Source: Stomorhina lunata (Eukaryota > Arthropoda > Insecta > Diptera > Rhiniidae). Taken from it: a stretch of DNA of 64,000 nucleotides. Below, piece by piece: positions 20,599-32,819 of this stretch (positions within the stretch are counted from its first letter, which is position 1; every line of letters starts with the position of its first letter). Under the pieces are notes generated by a model. That model searched no databases and was not told the DNA's origin. It saw nothing but the letters and a program-made list of their open reading frames with translations. The DNA lies in the NCBI GenBank assembly GCA_933228675.1, contig OW121741.1:116789334-116853333 (forward strand). Reading direction: 5' to 3'. The position numbers were made by a program, and so were the translations under genes.

Positions 20599-21713
20599 TT
20601 ATACCCATCACCAACATAGGTGGAAAGGGTATTATAAGTTTGTGCTGATGTATGTAACGCATAGAAATATTTGTCTTAGACCCACCTTTGAGTATACCTT
20701 TAGATTTGGAATCACTTTCTGAGACGATTTAGCGATGTCAGTCCATCCGTCCGTCCGTCCATCCGGCTGGCTGGACTTCCATGTAAACCATGTAATCAAA
20801 GTACAGGTCGCAATTCGAAAGATATTTTGATGAAATTTGGCAGAGATAATTTTTTTGATAGTGGGACCATGGCTTTTGTCGTCAAAATCGGTCCATTATT
20901 TATGGTACCTCCCATAGGTGGCACTTCCCGGAATTGATATTTTGGCCACAAATATCAACATTCTTTGATGAAATTTAAAACACATACTGCTTATGTAAAC
21001 CAAGATCACTTTACCAAATTTCGTTGTAATCGGTCTACATTTGACTAAAGCTCCCATACAAACTCTTCTATCAAAACGCACTAAAAAAGACAAATATAAG
21101 TAAAACGCTCGCAGATCTGAAGATAATGACAATTTTGAGTTTATTTTTTGCATACATAATTTTTGTAATTTTTGTGAACCGCAGTGGTATAGCAGGTTAG
21201 TCATTCGCCTAGCATTCAGGAGTCCCAAGTTCGATCCGCGGCCAGATTCACTTGAAAAAAATAAATTTTCAAAAAATAACTCAGCTAGCCACTGGTTATT
21301 AAGTATTAGGCTATGAAAAACTTCTCTAACTAATGCATTTGCCGCTCGGAGCCGGCGTTAAAACGTAGGTCCCTTTCAATGAGTCTAAAAATAGAATCGG
21401 ATGCAGCTCATTGTCTGTGAGAAGTACCCCTTGTTCCAGTTGGAATGTTGTCAAGGAATTATATATATATAATTTTTGGTAAAACTCTAATCAGTTTGCT
21501 AAATTTTAAGACAATCGGTCCACTTTTGACAATAGCCCTCATATAAGTCCTAATGACGGAAATAGCTTAAATATATAAGTTTTTAGAAAATGTTTGTTTG
21601 ATAGCAAAATTTAGCAAATATTTGTATTTATACACGAAAAGGAACAGCTTTGACATTAGTTGTGAAGGGTATCGTATGGCCGGGCTTGACCGATTATAGC
21701 ACTTTCTTACTTG
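20599..21713 (+). mobile_element. HINE copy interrupted by a SINE
   Basis: Starts TATACCCATCACCAACATAGG, passes through the GTCCATCCGTCCGTCC microsatellite, and ends CGATTATAGCACTTTCTTACTTG. The SINE at 21175-21469 interrupts the phrase 'cataatttttgtaa', which is continuous in other HINEs. Confidence 0.85.
21175..21469 (+). mobile_element. tRNA-derived SINE, copy 1
   Basis: A short retroposon moved by LINE machinery. The head is tRNA-like: TGGTATAGCAGGTTAG resembles an RNA polymerase III A box and AAGTTCGATCC a B box about 45 bases later, closed by CCGC..GCGG-type ends. A ~200-bp body follows, then a (TA)n tail. It is flanked by TAATTTTTG (21166-21174 and 21470-21478). The same body is at 45664-45974. 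The source tRNA is not assigned. Confidence 0.85.
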
Positions 21714-22360
21714 TTTTTATTTAACCTGTAACTGATAACTATCGTCAAAAAACTCAAATGTTGACATATTTGTCGTGATAAAGTATAAGCATATGTGATG
21801 TGGTGGATGTTGGATACCATGCAACGGTTCTGATTGGTCTTAACTTGGCAAGCTCTGACTTATCTTGGTTTTCCTTTATCTCAACTGTAGACACTGACCT
21901 CCTCGTGGTATCTCCCTGGTAAATACGTTAACACTCGTTTATGTACTTAGATTACATGTTTCGCGAGTTCTCCTATAAGAATGATAAAAATATTGGTTAG
22001 GACGTCGGGCTAGTAACCCACTAACGAAAAAAAAACAATTACTCTGAAAGGGCTAAATTTGGATTAAAAGCGGTTCCCCCTAATGCTAAGGAAGGACGCT
22101 CGAAACTTTGATGCAAAGACCAAGTAAAGGAAAATCTTTAAAAGCTTGTCTTACGAATTCGGAGAATATGAGCACATGATCGAAGCGCATGGATTTCGAA
22201 AATATGCTCAGCCTTTCAAAGGTTGTAAATACTGGACCATTTAGTAAGTAAAGCTATTAAATTTAGAGGAAAGGCGTAAAATGATTTAAGGTTAGTTATT
22301 TAATAAAAATTTTCGATTACTCGCAAAAGCGTAGCGCATTTAAAAATTAAACTACTTAAA
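21714..22360. other. Unannotated DNA of more mixed composition
   Basis: Less AT-rich than its surroundings, with phrases such as 'gacgtcgggctagtaaccca' that may come from the 5' part of a retroelement. I cannot identify it. Confidence 0.35.
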
Positions 22361-23150
22361 AACAAGTAAGAAAGTGCTATAGTCGGTTAAACCCGACCAT
22401 ACGATACCCTTCACCACTAAGGTCAAAGGTGTACTTTATTCTGTATAAAGACAAATATTTGCTAAATTTTGCTATCATAGAAACATTTTCTCAAAACTTA
22501 TTTATTTAAGCTGTTTCCGTCATTTGGACTTATATGAGAGCTAGGGTCAAATGTGGACCGGTAATCTCGAAATTTTTCAAATAAATTACAGTTCTTACAA
22601 AAATTATGTATGCAAAAAATATACTCAAAATTTTCATTATCTTTAGATTTACGAGCGTTTTAGTGATTTTTTGTCTCATTTAGTGCGTTTTTAAAGAAAA
22701 GTTTGTATGGGAGGTATGGTCAACTGTGGACCGATTTTAACGAAATTTGGTACAGTGATTTTAGTTTACATAAGCAGTATTTAAAATTCATGAAAAAATA
22801 TTGATATTTGTGGTCAATATATCAATTCCGGAAAGTGGGACCTATGGGAGGTACCAGAAACAATGGACCGATTTTGACCAATTTCAATAGCCATGGTCCC
22901 GTTATCAAAAAAATGATCTGCGCCAAATTTCATCAAATTATCTTTAGAATTACGACCTGTAGTTTGATTACAAGGTTTACATGGGGGTCCAGCCAGACGG
23001 ACGGACGGACATCGCTAAATCGACTCAGAAAGTGATTCTAAGCCTATTGGTATACTAAAATGTGGGTCTAAGACAAATATTTCTATGCGTTACATACATC
23101 AGCACAAACTTATAATACCCTTTCCACCTATGGTGGTGAAGGGTATAATA
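22361..23150 (-). mobile_element. HINE copy
   Basis: Complete in outline: AACAAGTAAGAAAGTGCTAT at the left (3' end) and the CCACCTATGGTGGTGAAGGG hairpin at the right (5' end), with all middle blocks in order. Confidence 0.85.
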
Positions 23151-26100
23151 AAATTTAAAAAATATAGCTGTTGTTTTCAAAATTTCTTCGTCATCACGTT
23201 TCATTATTACCGGCAAAAGAAGAAAACAAAAAATCAACGAAAAAATATAAAATTTTGTAAAAATATATAAAAATAAACATTTATTTTAAAAACAACAAAT
23301 TCTGACGAAATAAAAGACCAAAAACTAAAAACGATGATATGCCAAAGTGAAGAGTTTCCTACGGCTACAGCTACTGCTAACAAAAGACCAAAAGATTTTA
23401 ATTATAATTATTTACGAGACAAGAGCAAAAGCAAATGAGTAGAGGAATTTATATCTAAGTATAGAACGAGTAAAAGCACCCGAATAGGGGGAATTGAAAT
23501 GTATAAGTGAGAGTGTAAAAAGCATGCGCCAGAAGTTTAATGAACACACAAAACAAAATGAGTCGTCGTCCTCTCGTTCTCGAGCCAGAATATGAATATC
23601 AAGTGAGCAATGGGGTACAAAAACAAAAAATATTTAGCAAAACTTTTTTTTTTTTTTTATCAGATTTAGCTTTTGGAATATATATTTTGGGAATTTTCTA
23701 ACTAATACTAAGGCATTGGGGGTTTTATATTATTTAGGTGTTTCTGTGTGTGTGTGTGAGTATGTTGTAAGTGTGAATGAGGATGTAGCTGAAAATAATA
23801 ATGATGGTGATGAACTGTTTTTTTTGTGTGTAAAAAAGGGGGAACAGTTCATTTGATTATTGGCATATATGTACGTATGAATGTATGTATGTATGTATGT
23901 TCTAAATGGGGTGTTGCTGGTGTAGGTAAATGGAGATGCTAGTGCTGGTGTCTGTCTTTCGTTGATCTGAATACAGATCGTTAAGATATCTGTATTATTT
24001 TCTTCAAGTATTGGTATTAGTACAGTTATAACGATATGAGACTAAGTAGAGATTTTTGCATTTTTATGTGCATTGCTGTTTCTGAAGTCGTTTCGTGCAG
24101 ATCGCATCGAAAGTTTTAACAAAAATACTTTTTTGAAAATCATAAAAAAGTGCTTAAAGTATAAAATTTAAAAAGATTTTGAAAGAAAATAAAATTGAAA
24201 AATGATTTTGTTAATGAATTTACAAAAAAAAACGAAGAAAAAAACTGAAAACTTAAAGGAAAGCTGTTAAAAGTTTAAAGAAAAAAAATTCTTGATTGAA
24301 GAAAAGTGTTGTCAAATAAAGTGAGAGAAAATTTTTAAATAATTAAAAAAGTTCGAAAATTAAAATTTTTTGGAACAAAAGGAGTTAAAGGATTTTTTTG
24401 AAAGATGATACAAAGTAATCCTGGAAATAAATGAAGAAAAAACTTTTAAGTTTAATCATTTACAAATGAGACTAAAAACTTTTTATTAACCATCAAGGAG
24501 TTTTTTAAGAAAATCGCTACAAAACCACACTGTTTTAGTTTGCATAATATTTTTTTAAATATTTTTATCTGTTGCTGCTGCTACTTTTTTAGTAGTTGTT
24601 GTTTTAGTTACCCTAAAAACAACAACAATGTTAAAAATATACATATCAAATGTCATAATTCATGCTAAGAGAGTGTTTTATGGCCACACTACCAGTCGGA
24701 ATTTTTTTTGCTATACGAAATTTTTGTGCTCTAACGTTTTTACCATTAGATTTTGTCATCCATAAAATGTTAGACACGATGCAAAATACAAAAAAAAAAG
24801 AAAATCTCTCTAAAGTGAAAAACTATTCATATGTCAGACAAACTCACACATACTCACTTACTAATAGAGAAATACACACACACATACAGTTAAGTTTAGC
24901 CAACTAAAAATGTCATAGTGTTTGTGCGGGAAAAGTGTAATTTAGCTTTTAGTATGAATAATCTGAATAGCTTTCCCGCTATAGCTTTTTCCTGTCTTGC
25001 GAAGAGTGAAATGTTTATATGTGTATCATTAACACACATACACAGAAACATATACTTATGTGTATGTATATACTATACCTGTGTATATATATAAACCGTG
25101 CAAAAAAAAAAATCAAATATTTTTTACTTAGTGTTTAAAATATAACTCTGACGTTTAATTTTGGCTATTGCTTTTTTGCTCAACATGATCTCTAAAAAAA
25201 TTCTCTTGGTTAAGAAATAAAAATCTGTACCGTTATACTACAAACTAACTCAATGTTACTATTTATGGAGAACAACAACACTTTAGCTAGTCTGAACAAA
25301 TACATACATACTAGTACATATATATGTGTATGTGTCTATATAAATGTAGATGTTTTCCTATATCTATTTTGCCCCTGAGTATGGGTCTAAAGTTTTTCTG
25401 CCGGCACCTAAAAAAAATTTTAAAATATTCTAAAAATATTTAAAGCAAAAAATTTTCTTTTTTTTCCTTTTGGCTTTTTGGTGGAAGTATAATTTTTTGG
25501 TATATGTAAATGTGTATATCTTTAGTCTCATATACATATGAGACCTTTTTTCGGCTTGGTAGCAACAAATTTTATTGGCATAAAGCTAAAATTAGAAATA
25601 GAAAGAAATTTGGTATAGAAAAAAATTTGAAAAAAAAAATGTTGAGTTTTTCCAAATAAATGAAGCTGGCTATAAAAAAGTAAAAGTTTTGCACCGGATA
25701 TCGTTTAAACAAAACATTTAAAATTTTCCCTTACACAGAAACTATTAAATTTCATTTTAAAATTATTTCTTATTTAAAAAGACCATTTTTAAAACAAAAA
25801 AAAAAAAAAAAATTAAGTTCGTCAAAATTAAGGTTTTTAAAATATTAAAAGTGTTTTTGAGGTTAGAAATTTTTTTCGAATTCAAAATGTCTGAAAATTT
25901 TAAAATATCAGAAAAAAAGCTTAACAATCAAACAGAAATAAAATAAAAAAATTAAAAATGACTACAAAACGTGCTATTATATTCGATAAAATTTAGTGAT
26001 ATAAATCGCCTAAAAAAATTTCCAAAATATAAAAAAAAAACATAAAAAAAATTTATAAAATATTAAAAAGAAAAAATTTCGAAAAAAAAAATAATAATTA

Positions 26101-26240
26101 AGTAAAAACTTTATATATGTATTTAAAAACTCTTAATTAAAGTAAAAATTTAATAAAAAACAGTTAATAGTGACAATTATATAAAAATTTATAAAATAAA
26201 AAAGTCTTTAATCAATAATTTTATCGAATATGTCATTCGA
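23151..26240. other. Largely unique sequence with microsatellites, possible untranslated or promoter DNA
   Basis: Contains (GT)n near 23746, (GTAT)n near 23878-23900 and a CT/GT-rich stretch. 24050-24500 reads 'agtcgtttcgtgcagatcgcatcgaaag', then A-rich sequence with repeated AAAAAGTG, like 5' untranslated leaders of fly genes. This is the most host-like stretch of the window, but no exon can be proven. The 81-codon frame at 24662-24907 is likely chance. Confidence 0.3.
23558..23602 (+). CDS. Possible first coding exon, 15 codons
   Basis: ATG in a strong fly context (AACAAAATG) opens MSRRPLVLEPEYEYQ. It is followed directly by GTGAGC, an acceptable splice donor in phase 0. The codons are less AT-biased than the surroundings. 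Unspliced, the frame continues 22 more codons into a poly-T tract and stops. The signal is short, so chance remains likely, and no partner exon is identified. Confidence 0.2.
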
Positions 26241-26514
26241 AAAAATTAAAAAAATGAAGTATTTGCAAAAACTCATAAATGAAGAAAAATCTAGTATCCA
26301 TTTTTTTGGATAAAAAATTTAAGAACATATTAAAAAAAAATCAAATTTAATTTTTTTGAATGATAGACATAAGAACATTTTCCATAAAAAAATTGAATTT
26401 AATTTTTTTCAATAAAAAACATAAGAACTATTTCCAAAATAAGTCGAATTTAAATACATAATAAAATTTAAATAAAAAATCCAATAACAAATTTATTCAC
26501 TCCCTCAAATTATA

Positions 26515-26682
26515 CATAATGTGAGGTTTTCGCTCTGTCTAGAATTAGGGATAATCCTCCTGATGAGATGGTCTAGCCAACCATCGAAAAGCGTCGAGGA
26601 AAGGTTTCCCCACCAACATTTTTTGGTTTTATCAAAAAACTATTTATTACAATAATAAATAATTGTAATAAATTGGGATTCT
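26515..26682 (+). repeat. Second copy of the hammerhead-bearing repeat (right arm only)
   Basis: Aligns with 3128-3295 from 'gcgaggttttcgatctg' through the ribozyme core and the TATTACAATAATAAATAATTG hairpin to GGGAT. No left arm is present, so this copy is not a foldback. Confidence 0.75.
26555..26600 (+). ncRNA. Hammerhead ribozyme, canonical core
   Basis: Read as RNA: UCCUC (stem I), CUGAUGA, stem II GAUGGU pairing perfectly with ACCAUC around loop CUAGCCA, GAAA, minimal stem III A-AGCG-U, cleavage-site C at 26595, then GAGGA closing stem I with five pairs. Every invariant core nucleotide is present and both long stems are perfect. The compact stem III is the form described in Penelope-like retroelements. 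Self-cleavage would be expected after position 26595 in a plus-strand transcript. Confidence 0.75.
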
Positions 26683-27486
26683 TAGTGCAATACACTACAG
26701 TAAAACTTTTTAATTAAATGTTTGATGTCCCAAATTTTGATAAACAAATTTAACAAATTTTTTTGTTTAAAATATTCATGAACAATTTTCAATAAAATGT
26801 AAGAAAAATTTTTTTTCCATGAAAAATTTATGAAGATTTTCCAAAAAAAGAAAAAAAATGGTATTTAATTTTTTTGATTAAAAGCCATAGAAACTTTTTC
26901 CAAAATAAATATTTTATAATAATTTTTTCAATGAAAAACATAAAAACTTTTTCCAAAATAATTATTTTATAATAAGTTTTTCAATGAAAAACATAAAAAC
27001 TTTTTCCAAAATATGTCGAATTAAAATTTCTTGAATGAAAGACATAAGAAATTAAAAGAAAATATTGAAGTATTTCGAAAAATTTATAAATGAAGAAAAT
27101 TAAAAATCTAAAACAAAAAAAAATCTAATTAATTTTTTTTTTTGAATGAAAGACATAAGAACATTTTCCATAAAAAATTCGAATTTTGTTAAAAAAAAAA
27201 TTAAGAACTTTTTCTAAAATAAATCCAATTCAATTTTTTTAAGAAAAATATAAGAACATTTCCAAAATATTAAGAATTTAAATTTTCTGATTGAAAAAAG
27301 GACATTTCCAAAATAATTCCTATTTAATTTTATACATACAAAATTTTAAAACATTTTCTAAGAAAATTCAAATTTTAATTATTCCATAAAAAATCATATT
27401 TTGAAAAATTAATTTGTAGCTGTAAAAATTTATTTAAATATTGTACAAATTTATCTGATATTAGAATGTAAATTTTATAAATATAT

Positions 27487-28905
27487 TGACTTTTTCGGAA
27501 GTACTTCCATTTCAGATTTCACAGTTGCTTTTATAACCTTTTTTGAGAAGTTTATGCTTTTACGCCTAACATCAGATAAGTCTTAGTACTTTTATGTGTT
27601 TTTCCATTTTTTTTCAATACCTTTTCACAGAACATGGTATTGGATAGTTGGGAGGAATTGCCTTTAGTGGTACAAAAATGACATTAATTTTTAAGTATCA
27701 CAATTACGGCGGAATTATAAAGTCACTATATGCTGTCTCAGAAACGGTGAAGACTTTTTTCTAGGCACTTCGTTTAATAAATTTCTGTGTTTATCGTAGC
27801 TAATGCCTCAAATTATTGGCTTATTTTGCCACGTATTTATACCCTTCACCACCATAGGTGGAAAGGTTTGTGCTGATGTATGTAACGCATAGAAATATTT
27901 GTCTTAGACCCACCTTTTAGTATACCAATAGGCTTAGAATCACTTTCTGAGTCGATTTAGCGATGTCCGTCCGTCCGTCCGTCTGGCTGGCTGGACGGCT
28001 GGCTGGCTGGCTGGCTGGACCCCCATGTAAACCTTGTAATCAAACTACAGGTCGCAATTCCAAAGATAATTTGATGAAATTTGGCACAGATAATTTTTTT
28101 GATAATGGGACCATGGCTATTGAAATTGGTCAAAATCGGTCCATTATTTATGGTACCTCCCATAGGTCCCACTTCCCGGAATTGCTATATTGGCCACGAA
28201 TATCAATATTTTTTCATGACATTTAAAACAAATACTGCTTATGTCAACTAAAATCACTGTACCAAATTTTGTTGAAATCGGTCCACATTTGACCATAGCT
28301 CCCATACAAACTCTTCTTTAAAAACGCACTAAATGAGACAAAAAATCACTAAAACGCTCGTAAATCTAAAGATAATGGAAATTTTGAGTCTATTTTCTGC
28401 ATACATAATTTTTGTAACAACTGTAATCAATCTGCCAAATTTCGAGATAATCGGTCCACATTTGACCCTAGCTCTCATATAAGTTCAAATGACGGAAACA
28501 GGTTGAATATATAAGTTTTGAGAAAATATTTGTATGATGGCAAAATTTAGCAAATATTTGTCTTTACACAGGAAAAATAACACCTTTGACCTTTGTGGTG
28601 AAGGGTATCGTATGGTCGGCTTGACCGACTATAGCGCTTTCTTACTTGTTTTTTTACAAAATTTGAGATTTCACTGTTAAGCTCTTTTATAACTTCAGTC
28701 CAGCATAAGCTTTCGCTCTATAGAAAAAAATATTAGAGGATTTAATCGTACGATATGCTTTTCTGATAGAAATGAAATATGTTCCTCGAAAGTGCTGCTC
28801 GACTTTTTTACTTTACCAATATCTGTTAGAAATGTTTTCTCTTCCTAAACCAGGATTTCTTTAAATACTCAGGTCTTCCTTATACTGTTTAATGGCATTT
28901 AAGCA
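27487..28905 (-). pseudogene. Relic of the DD37E element, split by a HINE
   Basis: 27487-27837 aligns with 19435-19790 of the intact copy ('cagatttcacagttgctt', 'tggtacaaaaatgacatta'). 28660-28905 aligns with about 20010-20270 ('cttcagtccagcataagctt', 'tttaccaatatctgtt'). Many substitutions and indels remove the reading frame. The HINE at 27838-28652 lies between the pieces. Confidence 0.8.
27838..28652 (+). mobile_element. HINE copy inside the DD37E relic
   Basis: Begins TATACCCTTCACCACCATAG, has an expanded GTCC/GGCTG microsatellite at 27966-28018, and ends CGACTATAGCGCTTTCTTACTTG. It lacks the usual 'gggtattataa' after the first hairpin. Confidence 0.85.
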
Positions 28906-31499
28906 ACATGCTGCTGAAACATGATATGCAAATAAAAGTATAAATATATGTATATGACAATTTTAATAGAATATTGTATAGAATTAAAAAAATATTGAAC
29001 TCTGATAATTAAATGTATTACTTGCAACATGTTGTCGAAACTTTATAAAGTTTATACAATAACCAATTAGTAGGTGGAATACAAAAAATATTTAGTGAAA
29101 TTATATCAAACTAAATTAGGTTAAATTAAAGATTTATTCTTTAATTTGTAGTTAAATTAAGTTGCAAAGAAGTAAATTTAGTTTACTTAAAAACATGTTA
29201 ATAAACATTTTCTTAGCAACAAGTTGCTGAACTGTCAATTATATAAGCACTTAATATTACGGATATATCATAAAGTATGTTATGTATCACTTATATCTAT
29301 AAATGTATGAATATTGTTTATATTAATAATTGAAAAATATTCTTTGCAACATGTGGCTGAAATTTTATATTTGTATCCCTTCTTTTAAGTCGTTTTTATA
29401 TAAAATTCTTTAACAAAATTTTTTAATGAATTTTTTTAGTTATCAGTATTATATCAAACCTTAGCATGTTTGATATAATACTGATAACTAAACATGTTGA
29501 TGAAGTTGTTGTTTTAAGTTATTTTTATATAAAGAGTTTTAATAAACTTTTTTGAATAAAGTTTTTTAGTTATCAATATTAATAAAAAAACACTTTTTAG
29601 AGACATGCTGTTATTTATATAGAGCAACATGTAGCATAACTTTGAAAACCTTATGTTGTTTAGTTAAGTAATTTAATGTAATAATTACAAAAAAGTTGTA
29701 GCTATTAACAAATGTTATATTATTTCGAGTTTGGCAACATGTTGCTAAGTGCAGTAATGCATTTATTAAGCTTTATTTTATACTTTAAGAACTTCTTATT
29801 TATTTATTACTAGCAACATGTTGCTTAAGTCTATGACACTCTAAGCAACTGTAAATTTTAATTAGATTTTTGATAAATTTATGAATTTTTAAATTTTAAA
29901 AACTTTTAATGTAAATTTTGTATATAGTAATTTTAGCTAGTAACATGTTGCAGAACTTTGAAAACTTTATGTTCATTAGTTTAAGAATTTGATATATTGA
30001 TTAAAAGATTGTTAAAAACTAACAACCTAATTCAAAAATGACTTATAAAATTATCAAAGCTTTATAATAAGGATTTTATATGGAAAATGGTTATAGCTAT
30101 ATATTTAGTTTATGAATAAGGGTGTAATATTGTGTCATCTATTTGAAGTTGACTAAGAAGTTGACTTACACACTATCAGGTAAATATAAAGTAAAAAATA
30201 AAGTAAATAGTAAAACTTTATAATTATGAAAAATGTTGCTTAACTCATTAATGCGTATATTTATTGCAAACTATGGCTTTTCGTGTTGCTAAGCAATATT
30301 ATAATTTTTATGTGAATTTTCAGGATATTTAGTTTTTTCATAATATGTTTAATTTTGTTTAAGACTATATATTTTTTTAAAAATATCTGGAAATCTGTAT
30401 TAAGTTAAACCTTAAGCCTCAACTTTTTTATTTGTAAATCCTTGAAAAAATATGTAATTCTGTTGCATTATTGTACATTTTTTTACCATCCGGTATCATA
30501 TGGTTATTTAATGACTCTTTATTTTTACAGCTGTTGACTCAATTGTTATCACATTTTAATTAATATTTACATTAATCGTTAATTTTGCATTAATATAACA
30601 AACCCTTCACGTATTTATGTAAACGAAAGTAAATACAGAAAAAACTTTAATTTGCAAAAAAAAAAAAAATAATTAAAAAAAATCTACGGCTTAAAGCTTT
30701 AGTAAATTCATGGTTTCAATTCATTTAAATTCGAATATAATACTATCATAAATTATATACATTTAAACATGTTACTTGTATTTATGTATATCCTGTTTGT
30801 CTTTTATTTAATTTAATTTTACATTGTAAAACAATAACATTTAATTAGTATTGTGCTTGTAATCCTTTTGTTTGAAATAATATGTTAATTGTTTAACATA
30901 AATATGGCGATAGATTTGTATTTTTTTTTTCTGTAAAATTGTTTTTCTTACATTTGAATTAAATGTTTTGTTAACAACTTGAAAATGTTTAAAACATGAG
31001 TTAAAGTAAACACGAATTATTTCAAAATGATTTAAAGCTAGTAAATATTTTGAAGTGTTATCGTAAATTAATTAATGACAATTTATTGCAATATAAATAA
31101 AAATGAACATATGAATTAAACAAATAACTTTATTGTAAATTTTAGGGAAATATTTGCTTTAAATTGTTATTTAGCAACATGTTGCTTAACTTTTCTGAAT
31201 ACATTTTGAAAAGATTTTTCATGTTGTTAGCTACATGTTGACAGAAACAGAATGTTTAAATTACCAAAAACATAACTTTTATAAAAAAGTAAATAAATAT
31301 AGCGTTTTTGTTAATTTTTTAGAATTTTTTCTAAAATTGTATTGTTAGCAACATTTGGTTCAACTTAAAATTTTTATATTTTTTATTATTGTTCATTTGT
31401 TCAAGCTTCCTATACTCTTATAGCATTAATGTTTATAAATAACTATAGTTTTACCTACAAAAAATGTTTTTTCCTAAAAGCAAATATTTCCTTAAAATA

Positions 31500-32045
31500 A
31501 ACAAAACACAACTTGTTAAAGTTAAAAATGCTTTGGCAACATGTTGCCCAGTACTAAATACACTTTAGCAACATGTTATCTTAGTACCTTTTAGCTAAAT
31601 ATATCAGACACCAGAAAACATTTTCTTATAGTCAAAAATGAATATATTTCAGTTAAAAAATAAGTTTTAACAAAAATATAATTTTTAGCAACATGTTGCT
31701 AGTAAGATTTTGTATCAGAAATGAAAGGCAACATGTTGCTATGCAAAAATTTTCCAATACTAATGTATATAAATAACAAAAAAAAAAAAAAATAAATAAA
31801 AAATTTGTTATAATTTCTGTATAAATTTCACTAACAAAATCTTACTAGCAACATGTTGCTAAAAAATATATTTTTGTTAAAACTTATTTTTTAACTGAAA
31901 TATATTCATTTTTGACTATAAGAAAATGTTCTCTGATGTCTGATATATTTAGCTAAAAGGTACTAAGATAACATGTTGCTAAAGTATATTTAGTACTGGG
32001 CAACATGTTGCCAAAGCATTTTTAACTTTAACAAGTTGTTTTTTA
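31500..32045. repeat. Large inverted repeat within the palindrome array
   Basis: About 31500-31712 is repeated inverted at about 31833-32045 with few differences, around a ~120-base centre. Sequence outside it (31141-31500) reappears as a direct repeat at 32050-32400, so the segment arose by compound duplication. Confidence 0.75.
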
Positions 32046-32819
32046 TTTATTTTAAGGAAATAGTTGCTTTAAATTGTTATTTAGCAACATGTTGCTTAAC
32101 TTTTCTGAACACACTTTAAAAAGATTTTTTATGTTGCTAGCTACTTGTTGACAAAAACAGAATGTATAAATTACCAAAAACATAACTTTTATAAAAAAGT
32201 AAAAAAATGTAGTGTTGTTGTTAATTTTATAGAATTTTGTCTTAAATTATATTGTTAGCAACATTTGGTTCAACTTGAAATTTTTACATTATTTTATTAT
32301 TGTTCGTTTGTTCAAGCTTCCTGTACTCTTATAGCAAAAATGTTTATAAAAAACTTTAGTTTTACCTACAAAAAAAAAAAGAAAAAATAGTTTTTGCTAA
32401 AAGCGAAATATTTTTATAATATGTATAAGAAATGAAAGGCAACATGTTGCGATGCAAAAATATCTCAATACAATTGTATATAAATAACAAAAAGAAATTA
32501 AATTTGTTATAATTTCTATAGCCCTAAAACATGTTATATCGATTTCATTTAAAAAATCTTACTAGCAACATGTTGCTAAAATTGAAAATTGAATTAAGGT
32601 ATATTTAGTACTGAGAAATATGTTGCCTAAGTATTTTTGACTTTAACAAGATGTCTTTTATTTATTGCAATATATGGCTAAGAAATACTTAGTACTTGAC
32701 AACATGTTGCTAGGCTAATAAATCATGAAAATATATTGAATATAATAGTTTTAATACAAGTTTACTTGAATATGTATAAAATTACACTTTTAACCATGAG
32801 ATATTGCTTAGATATGTGA

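Larger units (their letters stand above)
26280..27370. repeat. Degenerate AT-rich minisatellite, period about 60 bp
   Basis: The phrase 'gacataagaacattttcc' with variants (AAACATAAGAAC, AACATAAAAACTTTTTCC) recurs with AAATAAATCGAATTTAATTT between. It is interrupted at 26515-26682 by the hammerhead-bearing fragment. Confidence 0.65.

Noticed and set aside
24662..24907. 81-codon plus-strand frame as a small gene
   Set aside because: No recognisable features, a poly-K stretch from an A-run, and no supporting splice or leader context.
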